A DNA stretch of 64,000 nt, taken from NCBI RefSeq assembly GCF_030269925.1, contig NC_085117.1:7192731-7256730 (forward strand), written 5' to 3'. Shown here piece by piece: positions 1 through 11,275 of this stretch (its first letter is position 1; the number at the start of each line of letters is the position of its first letter). The position numbers and the translations under genes are program-made. The notes under the pieces were generated by a model that worked only from the letters and a program-made list of their open reading frames with translations, searched no databases and had not been told where the DNA came from. The DNA comes from Bombyx mori (Eukaryota > Arthropoda > Insecta > Lepidoptera > Bombycidae).

Positions 1-60
1 CGCCACCTATCTTGGTACATGATACTAAGTCGCAGCTTTACAATTAAGTACAATGGCAGA

Positions 61-245
61 CCCTTCAAACCGAAATGCATTACTGCTTCATGACAGAAGT
101 AGGCAGGGTGGTGGTACCTACCCGTGCGGACTAACAAAACATCCTACCACCAGTACTTTGACAAGTTATAATTTCGTGGATTTGATTTTTATTACACGAT
201 GTTATTCATTCACCGTGGAAGTCAATCGTAAACATTTGTCAACTA
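61..245 (-). repeat. Bm1-type SINE fragment
   Basis: It matches the reverse complement of the SINE body seen elsewhere in the window: the 'cttcaaaccgaaa.gcatta' block, then 'ggtggtggtacctacccg', then the tract before the tRNA-like head ('caccgtggaagtcaatcgt'). Both ends are missing. Confidence 0.8.
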
Positions 246-597
246 TTTTCCTCAACATACAAGAGATATCTTTAATAAATTCGCATTAAAAACAGCAATG
301 CGTTCACGAAATCTTCAATATACTATACAAAGATTACGAAGTTTCCTACACTGCTTTACATAATGCGCCCATTATTACTACTGCGGCCCGAAAGCTTCGA
401 TACTAAAAGCGTAATAAAAATTATATTTATTTTAACGAAGTTATAATGATAGTCAAATGGTCCTGTGAATTTGCTCCAAATATTCCTTTCAATGTTTTGT
501 TTGGTGTAAATTACTTTTGATGGTTCTTTGGGTAGGCGAGGCTGGCGTATCACATTAGCGTTCTGTATTGTGAGTACGCGTCGGCATTCGTTTTTCT

Positions 598-785
598 ATT
601 TAGCCCACCTGGTGTTAAGTGGTTACTGGAGCCCATAGACATCTACAACGTAAATGCGCCACCCACCTTGAGATATAAGTTCTAAGGCCTCAAGTATAGC
701 TACAACGGCTGCCCTGCCCTTCAAACCGAAACGCATTACTGTTTCACGGCAGAAATAGGCACGGTGGTGGTACCTACCCGCGATA
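598..785 (-). repeat. Bm1-type SINE fragment
   Basis: Reverse-oriented 3' half of the SINE, starting at 'cccacctggtgttaagtgg' and breaking off after 'ggtggtggtacctacccgc'. The tRNA-like head is absent. Confidence 0.8.
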
Positions 786-1080
786 TTCGAAGAGTGATAC
801 AGCCGCTATGAAATACAAATAGCATAAGTTCTGTTCTCATTGGTACGTACATTTCTTCTGTAATTCAGATCTGTAATCAATTTCGGTATCAGACGCATAG
901 GTTCCTGTCTTTTTTTAGTGTACAAGGGTAGACAATGTCACTGTCAACGCGAATGCCCTAACACTTGAGACTTGATTTCGACGGACGTTGTCAGTGGACC
1001 GCTATTCCGATCTGGTGGTAGATTCTGCGAAGCACTGCTCTTGCTAGAGCTAGTCTTTTATTCTTATTTTTTATTGCTTA

Positions 1081-1305
1081 GATGGGTGGACGAGCTTACA
1101 GCCCACCTGTTGTTAAGTGGTTACCGGAGTCCATAGATATCTACAACGTAAATGCAGTCACTCACCTAGAGATATGAGTTCTAAGGTCTCAATATAATTA
1201 CAACGGCTGCTCCACCCTTCAAACCGAAACGCATTACTGCTTCACGGTTGAAATAGGCAGAGCGGTGCTACCTATCCGTGCGGAGTCACAAGAGGTCCTA
1301 CAACC
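1081..1305 (-). repeat. Bm1-type SINE fragment
   Basis: Reverse-oriented SINE body from the tail ('gatgggtggacgagctta') to the 'gaggtcctacaaccgg' block. The head is missing. Confidence 0.8.
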
Positions 1306-1616
1306 GGTAAATATCACACAATATCTATAGCCACGCCTTCAACTAATCAATAACTCGATTTGTTTTCAATAAAATCCGTTTGTTCTCCTAGTGGTATCGC
1401 GCGTGACCTCCCGCCCACACTACAACATTCAAATTCCCGCACAACAGGGAATTTCGTAATTAACATTAATTGTGTTTGTGCCAACAGAATCGCCCGTATT
1501 CCGAATCGCACTGACGTTACGGTAGCGCTGTCATGGGCGCGGCTCTGATCCTGCCATTGTGGGAAAACATTTGAACTTACACGAACGAATAAAACTTTTT
1601 ATTTAGTTGCTGGAAT

Positions 1617-1860
1617 GAGTTGGTGGTAGGACCTTTTGTGAGTCCGCGCGGGTAGGTATCACCACCCTGCCTATTTCTGCCGTGAAGCAGTAATGCGTTT
1701 CGGTTTGAAGGGCGGGCCAGCCGTTGTAACTATACTTGAGACCTTAGAACTTATATCTCAATGTGGGTGGCGTATTTACGTCATAGATATCTATGGCCTC
1801 CGGTAACCACTTAACACCAGGTGGGCTGTGAGCTCGTCCACCCATCTAAACAATAAAAAA
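1617..1860 (+). repeat. Bm1-type SINE, 5'-truncated
   Basis: Forward-oriented SINE body running from 'tggtggtaggacctttt' to the standard 3' end 'cgtccacccatctaaacaat' and an A-rich tail. The usual 5' truncation of target-primed retrotransposition would explain the missing tRNA head. Confidence 0.85.
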
Positions 1861-4099
1861 ATAAAAAAAGCAACGGATGCTCTTAAAGATATAGCAGAGT
1901 CTCAATAGTTACATATATCAGATCTACATTGTAACCGACTTTAAAAATGGAGGAGGCTATCAATTCGAATGTATTCTTTATCTCTGTAGCCTCAGAACTT
2001 TTTTCTGGGTGAACTGATTTTGGGAATTCTTTTTTATTTGAAAGTTGATGTTTCTCAAACAGTCCCATTTTATTTTTATCAAGATCTGACTTTTTATTGT
2101 TGAGTTATCCTCAATAATGCACATTTAATTCAATTCGATTACATTTAATGATGGCCTTATTTTAGTATTTGTTGAAATCGGTTTTCTTTGTTGTATTAGG
2201 TATGCAAAACCAATTTTACATCGATTCGTATGAGATTTTTATTTATCTTTAAGATTCAATCTGTTGACCTTTTTTTGGTGGTTTTTAATAGGAAACTCAT
2301 AGACTGGGTATTGAACCCAAAGCCTATGGTGCAGCATTGACGGTCAAATAACAGTGCAGAAGCGCGTATGTAGGTATATTAAATTTGTTCAGTATCCTGA
2401 CCCCAATATTTTGTGTATATTCATTTCTTTAAACATAACATGAAAATTATATCAAACTTAATTTATAATACTTAGATTTTAGGATTTTAGGTTACAAAAT
2501 CAGGTGCTGCGGTATCCCAGACGTACAGCAAAATCAGGAAAAGTCGCCTACAAAATTATGAAATGGTTAAGAAAACATAAAGTTATTTGTTTAGCGATTT
2601 GAAAGCAAAAATAACTAAACTTCTCATTAACTTAAAGGAATTAATGTAAAATTCCTTTAAGCAATTTCATTTACCGCATTAAAGACAAGGCAATATTAAA
2701 TTAGCACTGTTTTTTCTTCGAATCGCTTTAAGATTAATTGCGCCGCAAAATATTTTCCACAGATAAAAAAGTTTGAGAGCCAATGCTCTAAGGCTATTTA
2801 GTCTATGCGGTAAAGACTTATGGATTTTATCTGTGTGCCTTGTATGTGTTTACTCGTTTAAAAACATTTTCCAGTTCCATAGTCTAAGTTTTATTTTTGT
2901 AAATTCTTACATTGTTTTCTTAAATAATTTTCTAATAGTACAAGTACCATTTTGACCCCTATTTTATATACCACAAAGCTCACGTGTTGTACAAAGTTTC
3001 AGTTGACATTTTGGCGCGACGTAAAATTCTTTGGGATTATGGTTTAAGATTAATGTTCGTTTACTTATTGAGCTTACACCAGACCTTGGGAGGGCTTGTC
3101 TCAAATAACATGATAAATATATAGTGGTAGATGTCTTTGGAAGATAAACTTTGGCAAAATAAATACTGTTACTTATTGTACTGTACTATTTATTGTTTTT
3201 CGATTCCTTGAATGCATTATTAATAGGTCAGCTTTTATTACTTACGTTCGATTAATAATTTAAAACTTAATTTTGGTTGTCGTAACTATTTTTTAAAACT
3301 AGAATTGAAAGAAAAATATTATGTTGACCTTTAAAAAATATATTCGAAAAGTTAAGAATCAAAAAAGTTCTTATATAACATGTTTACAAAAACGCTACGA
3401 TTCGATATTGTTTTGTTTTATTAGCCAACAGTGAACGACCGTCAGATTGGTAGTAAAATTTTGTGGCGACCCGCCATGTATTAGCTTTTGACATTTCAAA
3501 CCGCATTTTTAAATAAGGTTCAATGCTATTTAGGTTGCACATTAAAAAATCGTTTGCTGGTGCCCAATAAAAAAAAAGTTTCGAAACGTCACTCGTTTAG
3601 GTTGCTCAATAAAAATCCTTTGCTTTGCCAAATTAAAAAAAGTTTCGATACATACGTATAACATTTTAAATGTTTTTAAATACAAAACTCACCTGTATTA
3701 AGACTTTGACAGCGTCACACGAAACATAAGCCTTAGAAATAATATAATCTCAAAACTAAACACAACACACGGGGCACGGAAAAATGGCAACTTTAAAAAT
3801 ACGAAGAACGCTAATTATAAGAATGTTATTTTGATATAACGATCGCGTGCTATTTTCGCGTAATCAATTATTTTCGTTTTCATATTATTATTTTTCGCGT
3901 TTCGTTTGAGCACCGAGATCGTCGCGTGTTTTCCCGGGAAAACCTCACGGCAGACTCACGGAGGGGTACGAATCCTCTACGCTCGAATATACTACGTTTC
4001 ATAGATTATAAGGGGTGAATTCGATAGATGCGTTTTATTTTTAAGTGTTAGATTGTGTTATTTAACAATGAGTTACAATTGAACAAAAATATTATTTAA
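1861..4099. other. AT-rich stretch, no feature recognised
   Basis: Long AT-rich DNA with only short open frames that lack coding character. I see no repeat family that I can name and no convincing exon. Confidence 0.5.
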
Positions 4100-4104
4100 T
4101 TGCA

Positions 4105-4309
4105 GTACAGCTCAAGGTTATTTAGTGTGTCTGCTGAAGCACATAGACATCAAGCCATTATTTTCTATAATCTGATAACAATTATCTATATATTAATACG
4201 TGAAGCAAAAACTTTGTATCCCTTTTTACGAAAATTGAGTGTGAAATTTTCCACACTTATAGAGAATATAGAGAAGAAGTGCACAATGCTAATATTTTTT
4301 TTAAAGTAA
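4105..4309 (+). other. Possible orphan terminal exon
   Basis: An open stretch of about 68 codons follows an acceptor-like 'ttaattgcag' and ends at a stop before the gypsy insertion. The predicted peptide is helical with a lysine-rich end (LIENIEKK). It sits upstream of the secreted-protein gene array and in the same orientation. No matching upstream exon was found, so it may be a relic or chance. Confidence 0.2.
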
Positions 4310-4454
4310 TGCTTAAAAGATACATTAAATCAATAAAAAACATTACACACACTGCCATGTATATGACACAACACATACATAAAAATATACTCTTTGTTAA
4401 CTGTCAATTGGGAAACTTTTGTTATTGTTTAAAGTCTATGGTCGAATTGAAAAT

Positions 4455-4697
4455 TGTAACGTGCGGAACTGAAATATAATAAAAAGATCCTCGCACGCTA
4501 AGCGGAACCCAAAAGTGTCGACCAACGCCGCGCGACCGACACCTGCGCAGGATTTGTAAAAATGCAGTCAGTGAGTTTCGAAAAATTTGAATAACGCGCA
4601 TGCGCCGGTCGCTGCACAAAATTATTAATTTAAAAACTATCTTGTTATACCTTGTTGTACCTTAAGTTGTAACGATTAAATAAATGATTAACATTAA
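4455..4697 (+). repeat. 5' LTR of gypsy element
   Basis: Direct copy of 9280-9522 over its whole length as read. It begins TGTAACGTGCGG and should contain the promoter, although no clear TATA box is visible. Confidence 0.93.
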
Positions 4698-4699
4698 AT

Positions 4700-4717
4700 T
4701 GGCGCCTAACTAGTGGC
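4700..4717 (+). promoter_or_regulatory. Putative tRNA primer-binding site
   Basis: The sequence 'tggcgcctaactagtgg' lies just after the 5' LTR, where gypsy elements prime minus-strand synthesis. The matching tRNA was not identified. Confidence 0.6.
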
Positions 4718-4786
4718 CGTCATCGTATTTAAGTCGACGCGTACATAAATACTTACCCACTAGAAATTTCGAGAAGTACCTGAAAA

Positions 4787-7700
4787 ATGCCGCCGCGAAA
4801 AATACGCCAACAGACGGATGACAATAGTGATTCTGGTGATGAAAAGGTGGACGCAGTGCCCTCGCCAGCACCAGTGCTCATGTCCGGGGATCAGCTGTCC
4901 TCGCTCCTGGCCGCCTTCTCAAAGTCGCAGGCCGAGGCGAACCGACAACTCGTCGAGTCCCTGTGGGCATCGCATGGTTTGGGAAGTGGATCGAAGTTCA
5001 CCACCCCGATAGTGTCACCGCCCCCGACGCCAACAAGTAACATGGCTAAATGCACCGCGCGTTTTGATGGCGTCACTCGCGATCCGGAGGCCGTTGAAGC
5101 GTTTATCGACTCTGTGGAGGTGTACAAGGAGTGTGCGTGCGTCTCTGACGATATCGCATTGCGTGGACTGCCAATGCTCATGGAAGGCGAAGCAGCCATA
5201 TGGTGGAGAGGGGTCCGGAATGAAGTGTCCTCGTGGCCCGACGCTCTCAAAAGGTTACGAGCTATGTATGGTGTGCCACGCCCTGCACATAAAGTTTTTC
5301 GTGACGTGTTTTCGTCTGAGCAAGGTGATGAGCTTGCTGACAGTTTCATAGTGAGGATACGTGCTATGCTGTCCAGATTGCCGTACCAGCTACCAGAGGA
5401 AGCCAGGTTAGACATAATCTACGGTCTACTTCATAAACGGATAAGGAAAAGACTACCGAGAGATGGTGTGAGCGACATAGAAACACTCATAGAGAAGTCG
5501 CGCATGGTGGAGGAGTCACTTGTGGAGTGCACGGCTGCCCTCAACATTCCGCCGCAGCCACACAAGTCGTTACCTACGGTGTTCGGCGAACGCAGCTCCG
5601 CGCCTGACGTGACAAGTGTGAGATCGCCGAGACCTGCCGGCGCTGCCGCTGCGCTAGTGCGCGCCTCCGTTGCTGTTGCACCGTCGTCGCTACCTCAACC
5701 GTCCCCATCCCCGCGTAGTATGAAAAGCGAAACATTGGTTAAAAAGCTATTTTGTGTGTATTGCAAATCGCGTGGACATGTCCGTGATTCTTGTAACAAA
5801 ATTAGTGAAAACAAATCTGTATCTTGTTATGGTTGTGGTGAAAAAGGTTTTATTAAAAGTAACTGTCCAAAATGTAACAATATTCCTAGCAATATTCAGA
5901 GTAATGTTATTAATAGAAACTCGCACGTTAAGGACAATGTATTCTATTCTGTAAATGTAAACACTTTCTCAGATTCACATTGTAATGATAAACATTCTGT
6001 AAGTCGACCTATATTGCATATAGGTATACAGGGTTATAATGGGACTGCTTTGTTAGATACCGCCGCACGGCGTAGTATCGCGGGTTACACACTCTACGCG
6101 CTTTTTCAACGTTTAGGTATGAAGTTTCGCACTGAAAATATGTCGGTGAGACTCGCAGATGGTACCACTCGGAACACTAAGATATTATTAACACATGCAG
6201 ACGTTGAATTAAGTTCAGTATGTATACCTATTGAGTTTATTATATTCCCCGATTCTCAGAATAATGAAACCTTGTTAGGAATAGATTTTATTTTGAAGGC
6301 ACGATTAATAATTGATTTCTCTTCTATGACTTGGCGCTCGGCTGATCAGCCCCGGGACATTCACCCTTTGACATGTGAAAATTCACGTGACCCCATAAGT
6401 TGCGCTTCTATAAACTTGTTGCGCGAGGATGAAGGCAAATTCTTATCGGAGTCGGAAAAGGGGCGTCTGGTGAATTTACTAGGTGAATATACTGATGTTT
6501 TCGAGGAAGTCGGTGAGCCGACTCCTTTTTCAGAGCATCGGATCGACACCGGCGACCACCCTCCTATCGCTGTACCTCCGTATCGTGTCACGCCGGCGAG
6601 GAAAGAGGTAATGCGCGCCGAGCTCGACAAGATGCTAGCAGAGGACGTGATCGAGGAATGTGAGTCTGCGTGGTCCGCGCCGTGTGTCTTGGTGCCGAAA
6701 CCTAACGGTACGTATAGGTTTTGTGTTGATTATAGGAAACTGAATGCGGTCACCAAGACCGATTCCTATCCCATGCCTCGAATTGATGAACTTCTTCAGT
6801 CTACCAATGGAGGTTGCGTTATGAGCTCGTTGGATCTTCGGAGCGGGTACTGGCAGGTTCAAACCCTGGACAGAGACAAAACTGCTTTTAGTACACCCTT
6901 TGGTACCTTTCGTTTTAAGCGTATGCCTTTTGGCTTGAAGAACGCACCGGCAACCTTTCAGAGACTGATTGATCGGTTTCGATCGGGCTCTTCTCTCCAG
7001 GAGGTAGCTATCCTGGCGTATCTCGACGATATTTTAGTGATATCAGAAAATATTGATAAGCATTTTTCAGATCTCCGTGCGGTGTTTGACCGGCTCCGCG
7101 TGTTCAAGCTGCGAGCCAATAGGGACAAATGCGCTTTTGCCCGGGAGCAAGTCAAATACCTTGGTCACGTGATCTCGAGGTCAGGTATATCTCCGGACAG
7201 GGACAAGGTAAGCGCTGTGTTGGACATGAAGGAACCTACATGTCTTCGACAACTTCGTACTTTTCTCCAGACGTGCTCGTGGTTTCGTAAGTTCATCCCG
7301 AACTTTGCGAAGGTAGCCGAACCACTCACACGATTGACCAAAAAGAGTCAGCCTTGGATTTGGGGCCTGGAGCAGGATGATGCCTTCAAATCTCTTAAGA
7401 GGCTACTGACGACATCTCCGATTTTGGTACAGGCAGACTATACTAACCCTTTCATCCTTAGGACTGACGCGAGTGATTATGCTCTAGGTGCATGTTTGCT
7501 CCAGGGGGAGTCATCCAATGATGAGCGTCCCATTGAGTACGCCAGTCGTCTTCTGACATCGGCGGAGCGCAACTATTCGACGACCGAACGGGAGGCGCTC
7601 GCTGTCGTCTGGGCTGTGGAGCGATTCCGAGGCTACATCGATGGACATCAGGTGCACGTTCGTAGTGACCATCAGCCCCTGAAATGGTTGTTTTCAGTAA

Positions 7701-9211
7701 AGTCACCGAGCGGCAGGTTAGTTCGCTGGGCTATGAAGCTTCAAGCTTACGATTTGCAAATTGAGTACACCCCAGGAAAAGTTAATGTGATAGCCGACAC
7801 GCTTAGCCGCCCAGTGACCGAGCTCAACTCGCCACCGGACTGTGGAATCTGTCCCGTTATCGTCGATGTGCCCCACTGGGATGCCGCTTCGACCCGGGAC
7901 GCTCAGATGGCTGATCCGGAAATTTCCAAGATCATCATTGATTTGGAAGGGACCGATGAATTATCTGTTAATAGATGGTCTGAACGAGGCTATCTCCTAA
8001 CTCAAGGCGTTCTATACCGCTACGCCGAAGATTCTGAGTCCGAGGAACCTCAGCTAGTCGTACCAGAGAGCTTGCGTGGCAAGGTCATGTTCGAGTGTCA
8101 TGACTCGCCCACAGCCGCTCACGGGGGGATTCAAAGGACCATTCATCGTATCTCCCAACAATTCTATTTTCCAGGTTTGAGACGCTATGTTACTGAGTAT
8201 TTGAAAACGTGTATAGAGTGCCAGCGGTACAAGCCGTCTAACTTTAAGCCAGCGGGACTACTCCAGACTCCAGTTCCAGCTCAGCGGTTTGAAGTTATTG
8301 CAGTGGACCTTTTCGGGCCTTTACCCAAAGGACCCTGCGGTGAGAGGTGGATCCTGATAGTCGAAGACACCGCCAGTAAGTGGGTTGAGCTGTTCGCTCT
8401 CATTGATGCCACTGCCGAGGTTTGTGCAAAAACCCTCGTTAATGAAGTCTTTATGAGATTCGGAGTGCCTCGCCGGATGATTTCCGACAACGGAGTTCAA
8501 TTTGTGGCCGATGTCATGCAAAAGGCTATGTTTGTTTTAGGGGTAAAACAAAATCTCATTCCTCTTTATCATCCCGAAGCCAATCCGGTTGAGCGGAAGA
8601 ATCGGGACTTAAAGGCTCATCTTGCCATATTGCTTGAAGGCCGTCACCAGCAGTGGCCTGAGGTACTGTCGTTCGTCCGATTTGCTTTTAATAGTTCCGT
8701 CTGCACGTCAACCGAGCAAACGCCAGCTTATCTTACCTTTGGTCGTGAGCTCCGATCTCCAATATCCGCTCAGCTTGATCTTCGCGCCGTCGTAGAGTCC
8801 GAGAACTTTGTTCCCCAGATAAGCCCATATTTGTCCAAGCTTGCCGAGACCATCTCGACCGCTAAGGAGAATATTGAACATCATCAAGATATTCAAAAGA
8901 CGCGCGCTGATCTAAGGCGCTCTGAACCTTACCAGTTTGCAGAAGGGGATCTCGTATTGATGAAGACCCACGTACTTAGTAATGCTAGTAAGGGTATTAC
9001 GTCGAAGTTTAATCCTAAGCGGGATGGGCCATATGTGATTTCAAAAAAGGTGAGTCCTACTTCCTACCTTCTAGCATACGAGTCGTCGGGCGAAGTTTTT
9101 GGTAAGTATCATGTCTCGGATTTGCGACCTTATCATGCGAGGGAGGATGTATGTCCCGAGCCTGTGATTCCCAAGCGCCGCCGGGGTCGACCGCGTAGGG
9201 TGGTGGAGTAG
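4787..9211 (+). CDS. Gag-Pol polyprotein of gypsy-type retrotransposon
   Basis: A single uninterrupted 1474-residue frame codes the proteins that copy and integrate the element. Domains in order: an acidic N-terminus with a retrotransposon Gag region (about 85-250); two zinc knuckles (CVYCKSRGHVRDSC near 322 and CYGCGEKGF near 346); an aspartic protease with LLDTA near 422; reverse transcriptase (about 565-770) with YLDD near 744; RNase H beginning at TDASDYALG (about 892) with a TEREALAVVWA segment; and integrase with an HHCC zinc finger (about 1100-1145) and Asp, Asp, Glu near 1172, 1234 and 1268. A GPY-type C-terminal module follows (GPYVISKK). Two oddities: the protease reads DTA rather than DTG or DSG, and the second knuckle has Phe where His is usual. 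Fusion of gag and pol in one frame needs no frameshift. The element lies on its own, with no host gene in the same frame. Confidence 0.95.
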   Translation: MPPRKIRQQTDDNSDSGDEKVDAVPSPAPVLMSGDQLSSLLAAFSKSQAEANRQLVESLWASHGLGSGSKFTTPIVSPPPTPTSNMAKCTARFDGVTRDPEAVEAFIDSVEVYKECACVSDDIALRGLPMLMEGEAAIWWRGVRNEVSSWPDALKRLRAMYGVPRPAHKVFRDVFSSEQGDELADSFIVRIRAMLSRLPYQLPEEARLDIIYGLLHKRIRKRLPRDGVSDIETLIEKSRMVEESLVECTAALNIPPQPHKSLPTVFGERSSAPDVTSVRSPRPAGAAAALVRASVAVAPSSLPQPSPSPRSMKSETLVKKLFCVYCKSRGHVRDSCNKISENKSVSCYGCGEKGFIKSNCPKCNNIPSNIQSNVINRNSHVKDNVFYSVNVNTFSDSHCNDKHSVSRPILHIGIQGYNGTALLDTAARRSIAGYTLYALFQRLGMKFRTENMSVRLADGTTRNTKILLTHADVELSSVCIPIEFIIFPDSQNNETLLGIDFILKARLIIDFSSMTWRSADQPRDIHPLTCENSRDPISCASINLLREDEGKFLSESEKGRLVNLLGEYTDVFEEVGEPTPFSEHRIDTGDHPPIAVPPYRVTPARKEVMRAELDKMLAEDVIEECESAWSAPCVLVPKPNGTYRFCVDYRKLNAVTKTDSYPMPRIDELLQSTNGGCVMSSLDLRSGYWQVQTLDRDKTAFSTPFGTFRFKRMPFGLKNAPATFQRLIDRFRSGSSLQEVAILAYLDDILVISENIDKHFSDLRAVFDRLRVFKLRANRDKCAFAREQVKYLGHVISRSGISPDRDKVSAVLDMKEPTCLRQLRTFLQTCSWFRKFIPNFAKVAEPLTRLTKKSQPWIWGLEQDDAFKSLKRLLTTSPILVQADYTNPFILRTDASDYALGACLLQGESSNDERPIEYASRLLTSAERNYSTTEREALAVVWAVERFRGYIDGHQVHVRSDHQPLKWLFSVKSPSGRLVRWAMKLQAYDLQIEYTPGKVNVIADTLSRPVTELNSPPDCGICPVIVDVPHWDAASTRDAQMADPEISKIIIDLEGTDELSVNRWSERGYLLTQGVLYRYAEDSESEEPQLVVPESLRGKVMFECHDSPTAAHGGIQRTIHRISQQFYFPGLRRYVTEYLKTCIECQRYKPSNFKPAGLLQTPVPAQRFEVIAVDLFGPLPKGPCGERWILIVEDTASKWVELFALIDATAEVCAKTLVNEVFMRFGVPRRMISDNGVQFVADVMQKAMFVLGVKQNLIPLYHPEANPVERKNRDLKAHLAILLEGRHQQWPEVLSFVRFAFNSSVCTSTEQTPAYLTFGRELRSPISAQLDLRAVVESENFVPQISPYLSKLAETISTAKENIEHHQDIQKTRADLRRSEPYQFAEGDLVLMKTHVLSNASKGITSKFNPKRDGPYVISKKVSPTSYLLAYESSGEVFGKYHVSDLRPYHAREDVCPEPVIPKRRRGRPRRVVE

Positions 9212-9279
9212 ACTGGGTCTCATTCCGCGTTGTTTGTTTGACCAGTCAAGGATTTCTCGCCAGGTCAAAAGGGGGAGTG

Positions 9280-9522
9280 TGTAACGTGCGGAACTGAAAT
9301 ATAATAAAAAGATCCTCGCACGCTAAGCGGAACCCAAAAGTGTCGACCAACGCCGCGCGACCGACACCTGCGCAGGATTTGTAAAAATGCAGTCAGTGAG
9401 TTTCGAAAAATTTGAATAACGCGCATGCGCCGGTCGCTGCACAAAATTATTAATTTAAAAACTATCTTGTTATACCTTGTTGTACCTTAAGTTGTAACGA
9501 TTAAATAAATGATTAACATTAA
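9280..9522 (+). repeat. 3' LTR of gypsy element
   Basis: Same 243 bp as the 5' LTR with no difference noticed, directly after the polypurine tract. Confidence 0.93.
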
Positions 9523-9654
9523 AAAATAGATTAATATTGTTTGTCTTTAATATTATAGATCTATAGTGCAGTTTTGGCGAATACTGTGATTATATTATCG
9601 AATTATAATAGTGTTTGACAATAGAACCATAATAATGCTTAAACATAAAATTTC

Positions 9655-9699
9655 AATTAATTATAGTCGAATTTCGACTACTGCGGGACCACTAGTAAT
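9655..9699 (+). mobile_element. Helitron-like 3' terminus
   Basis: A short palindrome (tagtcgaatttcgacta) is followed within about 15 bases by '...gggaccactagt'. A hairpin ahead of a terminal CTAG/T is the usual layout of Helitron 3' ends in moths. The 5' limit is not defined. Confidence 0.45.
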
Positions 9700-9938
9700 T
9701 CAAACCAGAAACACGAAAGCTTTGCAATACAGTTTGGTAGAGTGTTGGTGCCTAAATACGTAGCAAGCTAACAATACGGCCTATCATCATTACATACGTT
9801 ACCATACGTGAGCACTCGTGAAAATACAAACACTCTGATGCGGTGAACACCGATGCCTATCTGAGGTGAGTGCACATAAACAATGGTCAATCGAAACGAG
9901 TAGCGTGACGTCACTCATGTTTTTTTAAATTGGCTTTA

Positions 9939-10010
9939 TAGGTAAGTGGTTACCATCACCGATGAACTGCATTCTAGGGGCAGAGCCAAGCCGTTGTCTA
10001 CCGTTAAGTA
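9939..10010 (-). repeat. LINE 3'-end fragment (25.6-kb LINE family)
   Basis: Reverse complement of the 3' tail of the LINE at 24.9-28.6 kb: 'ggttaccatcaccgatg' and 'ggggcagagccaagccg' correspond to its 'cggcttggctctgccc' and 'gggcgacggtaacc' blocks. Confidence 0.65.
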
Positions 10011-10127
10011 CTCTGCAATAATGCTGTGCGAAAGCACGGAGCGGGCTGCCAAGCAGTCTCTCATAAATGATCTGATAAATAACGCGGGTGGCATGTCGCT
10101 TCTGCTGCTACTGGTGGTAAGGCGGTC

Positions 10128-10265
10128 TGTGAGCCCCCACGGATAGGTACCACCACCTAGGATTCACGTCTCAAGTTGTGTGGCATTTACGTCATTGATA
10201 TCTATGAGCTCCGGTAACCATTACACCGGTAACCATAACACCAGGTTAACTGTAATTTCCTCGAA
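10128..10265 (+). repeat. Degenerate Bm1-type SINE fragment
   Basis: It keeps 'gataggtaccaccacc', the 'gtcattgatatctatgagctcc' block and 'caccaggttaactgt', with an internal deletion. Confidence 0.6.
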
Positions 10266-10316
10266 CCATTCAAACAAAATTTTTTAATAAATAAAATAAT
10301 ATTCTGTTTGTTGAGC

Positions 10317-10568
10317 TCCGGTTCACCCGATTTTCACAAAGGCATAGTCGCTAACCTACCTTCAATTAGAGGTACACATTATACAGCAATTCACAAATGT
10401 GTCCCATCTCAGAAAAACGATTCTATGATACTATCCACATTACTAAAGCGAGACGGCGTCATTAGATTTTGTGTACGTGTGAAGCGTTCGAACATATCGA
10501 CGACTCGGTCGGCATTTGACCAAGTTTCTTTAGTTCGAATAATGTATGAGATACCGCAGTCTAGGTAA
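10317..10568. other. Unassigned coding-like stretch
   Basis: Open on + for 86 codons (10308-10568). The - strand is also open for about 40 codons near 10545-10425, where the peptide looks more protein-like (DMFERFTRTQNLMTPSRF). I know no family for either; a transposase relic is possible. No splice sites settle the strand. Confidence 0.2.
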
Positions 10569-11084
10569 CAGACGAACGGATTATTTAATAATCACCTTAT
10601 TATCGATTTCATAACGTTGCTATAAAAAAGTTATTAAATAGTTTTCTATAATTGCTCATAAATCCCTAAAGTCCTGGTAGCTGTATGGATTCTTTCGCAT
10701 TAAATAATACGTCTTTACCCATTTTCTTTTTTCATGACTAGTCATTTTTGAAACGTAATCTACCTATGTATAGCTAGCAATAATACTAAATTCAGTTGTT
10801 TTATTTTAATAATATATTGTTATATTTTCAAATTCAGTATTTTTTTTATTGATTAGTGTTTTATTTTCATTACATATTTTATATGTTTTTCAGCAATATG
10901 AACACGATAAAAATGCTCCTGGAATATGATTTCTGTCGCGGTAGCAATGCCGCACAAACAACCTCACAATTTCACACGTCATTACGGATCCTCCTGATCC
11001 ATTAACGGTGCTTTTAGGTACCACAAGCACCGGTCACCGTCCTCATCAAACCCGTCGCTTGCAACGAAGGGCTCGACGAGGGAA

Positions 11085-11275
11085 TTAACCCAGAGACCGC
11101 CCACCGAGTTTCTCGCCGGATCTTCTCAGTGTGTCGCGTTTCCGATCCGGTGGTAGATTCTGCGAAGCACTGCTCTTGCCAGGGCCAGTGTTAGCAACAC
11201 TTCCGATTTGAGCCCCGTGAGCTCGTCTACATGTTAGGGCGAAGCTGAAATAGCCTCTCAAGGCTATCATGCATA
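11085..11275 (+). repeat. LINE 3'-tail fragment
   Basis: Carries the tail blocks 'gagtttctcgccggatctt', 'ccgatccggtggtagattc' and 'aatagcctctcaaggct', which recur many times in the window in both orientations. Confidence 0.7.

Larger units (their letters stand above)
4455..9522 (+). mobile_element. Intact gypsy-type LTR retrotransposon
   Basis: The element has two direct 243-bp LTRs starting TGTAACG, which read as identical to me. A primer-binding-like site 'tggcgcctaactagtgg' follows the left LTR, one long Gag-Pol frame fills the body, and a polypurine tract (aaaagggggag, about 9267-9277) precedes the right LTR. Flanking 'aaat' on each side is the likely 4-bp target duplication; the exact LTR end is ambiguous by 1-2 bases because it lies in an A run. 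The order RT, RNase H, integrase places it in the Ty3/gypsy (Metaviridae) group. No env-like frame follows pol. LTR identity and the open frame imply very recent insertion. Confidence 0.93.
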
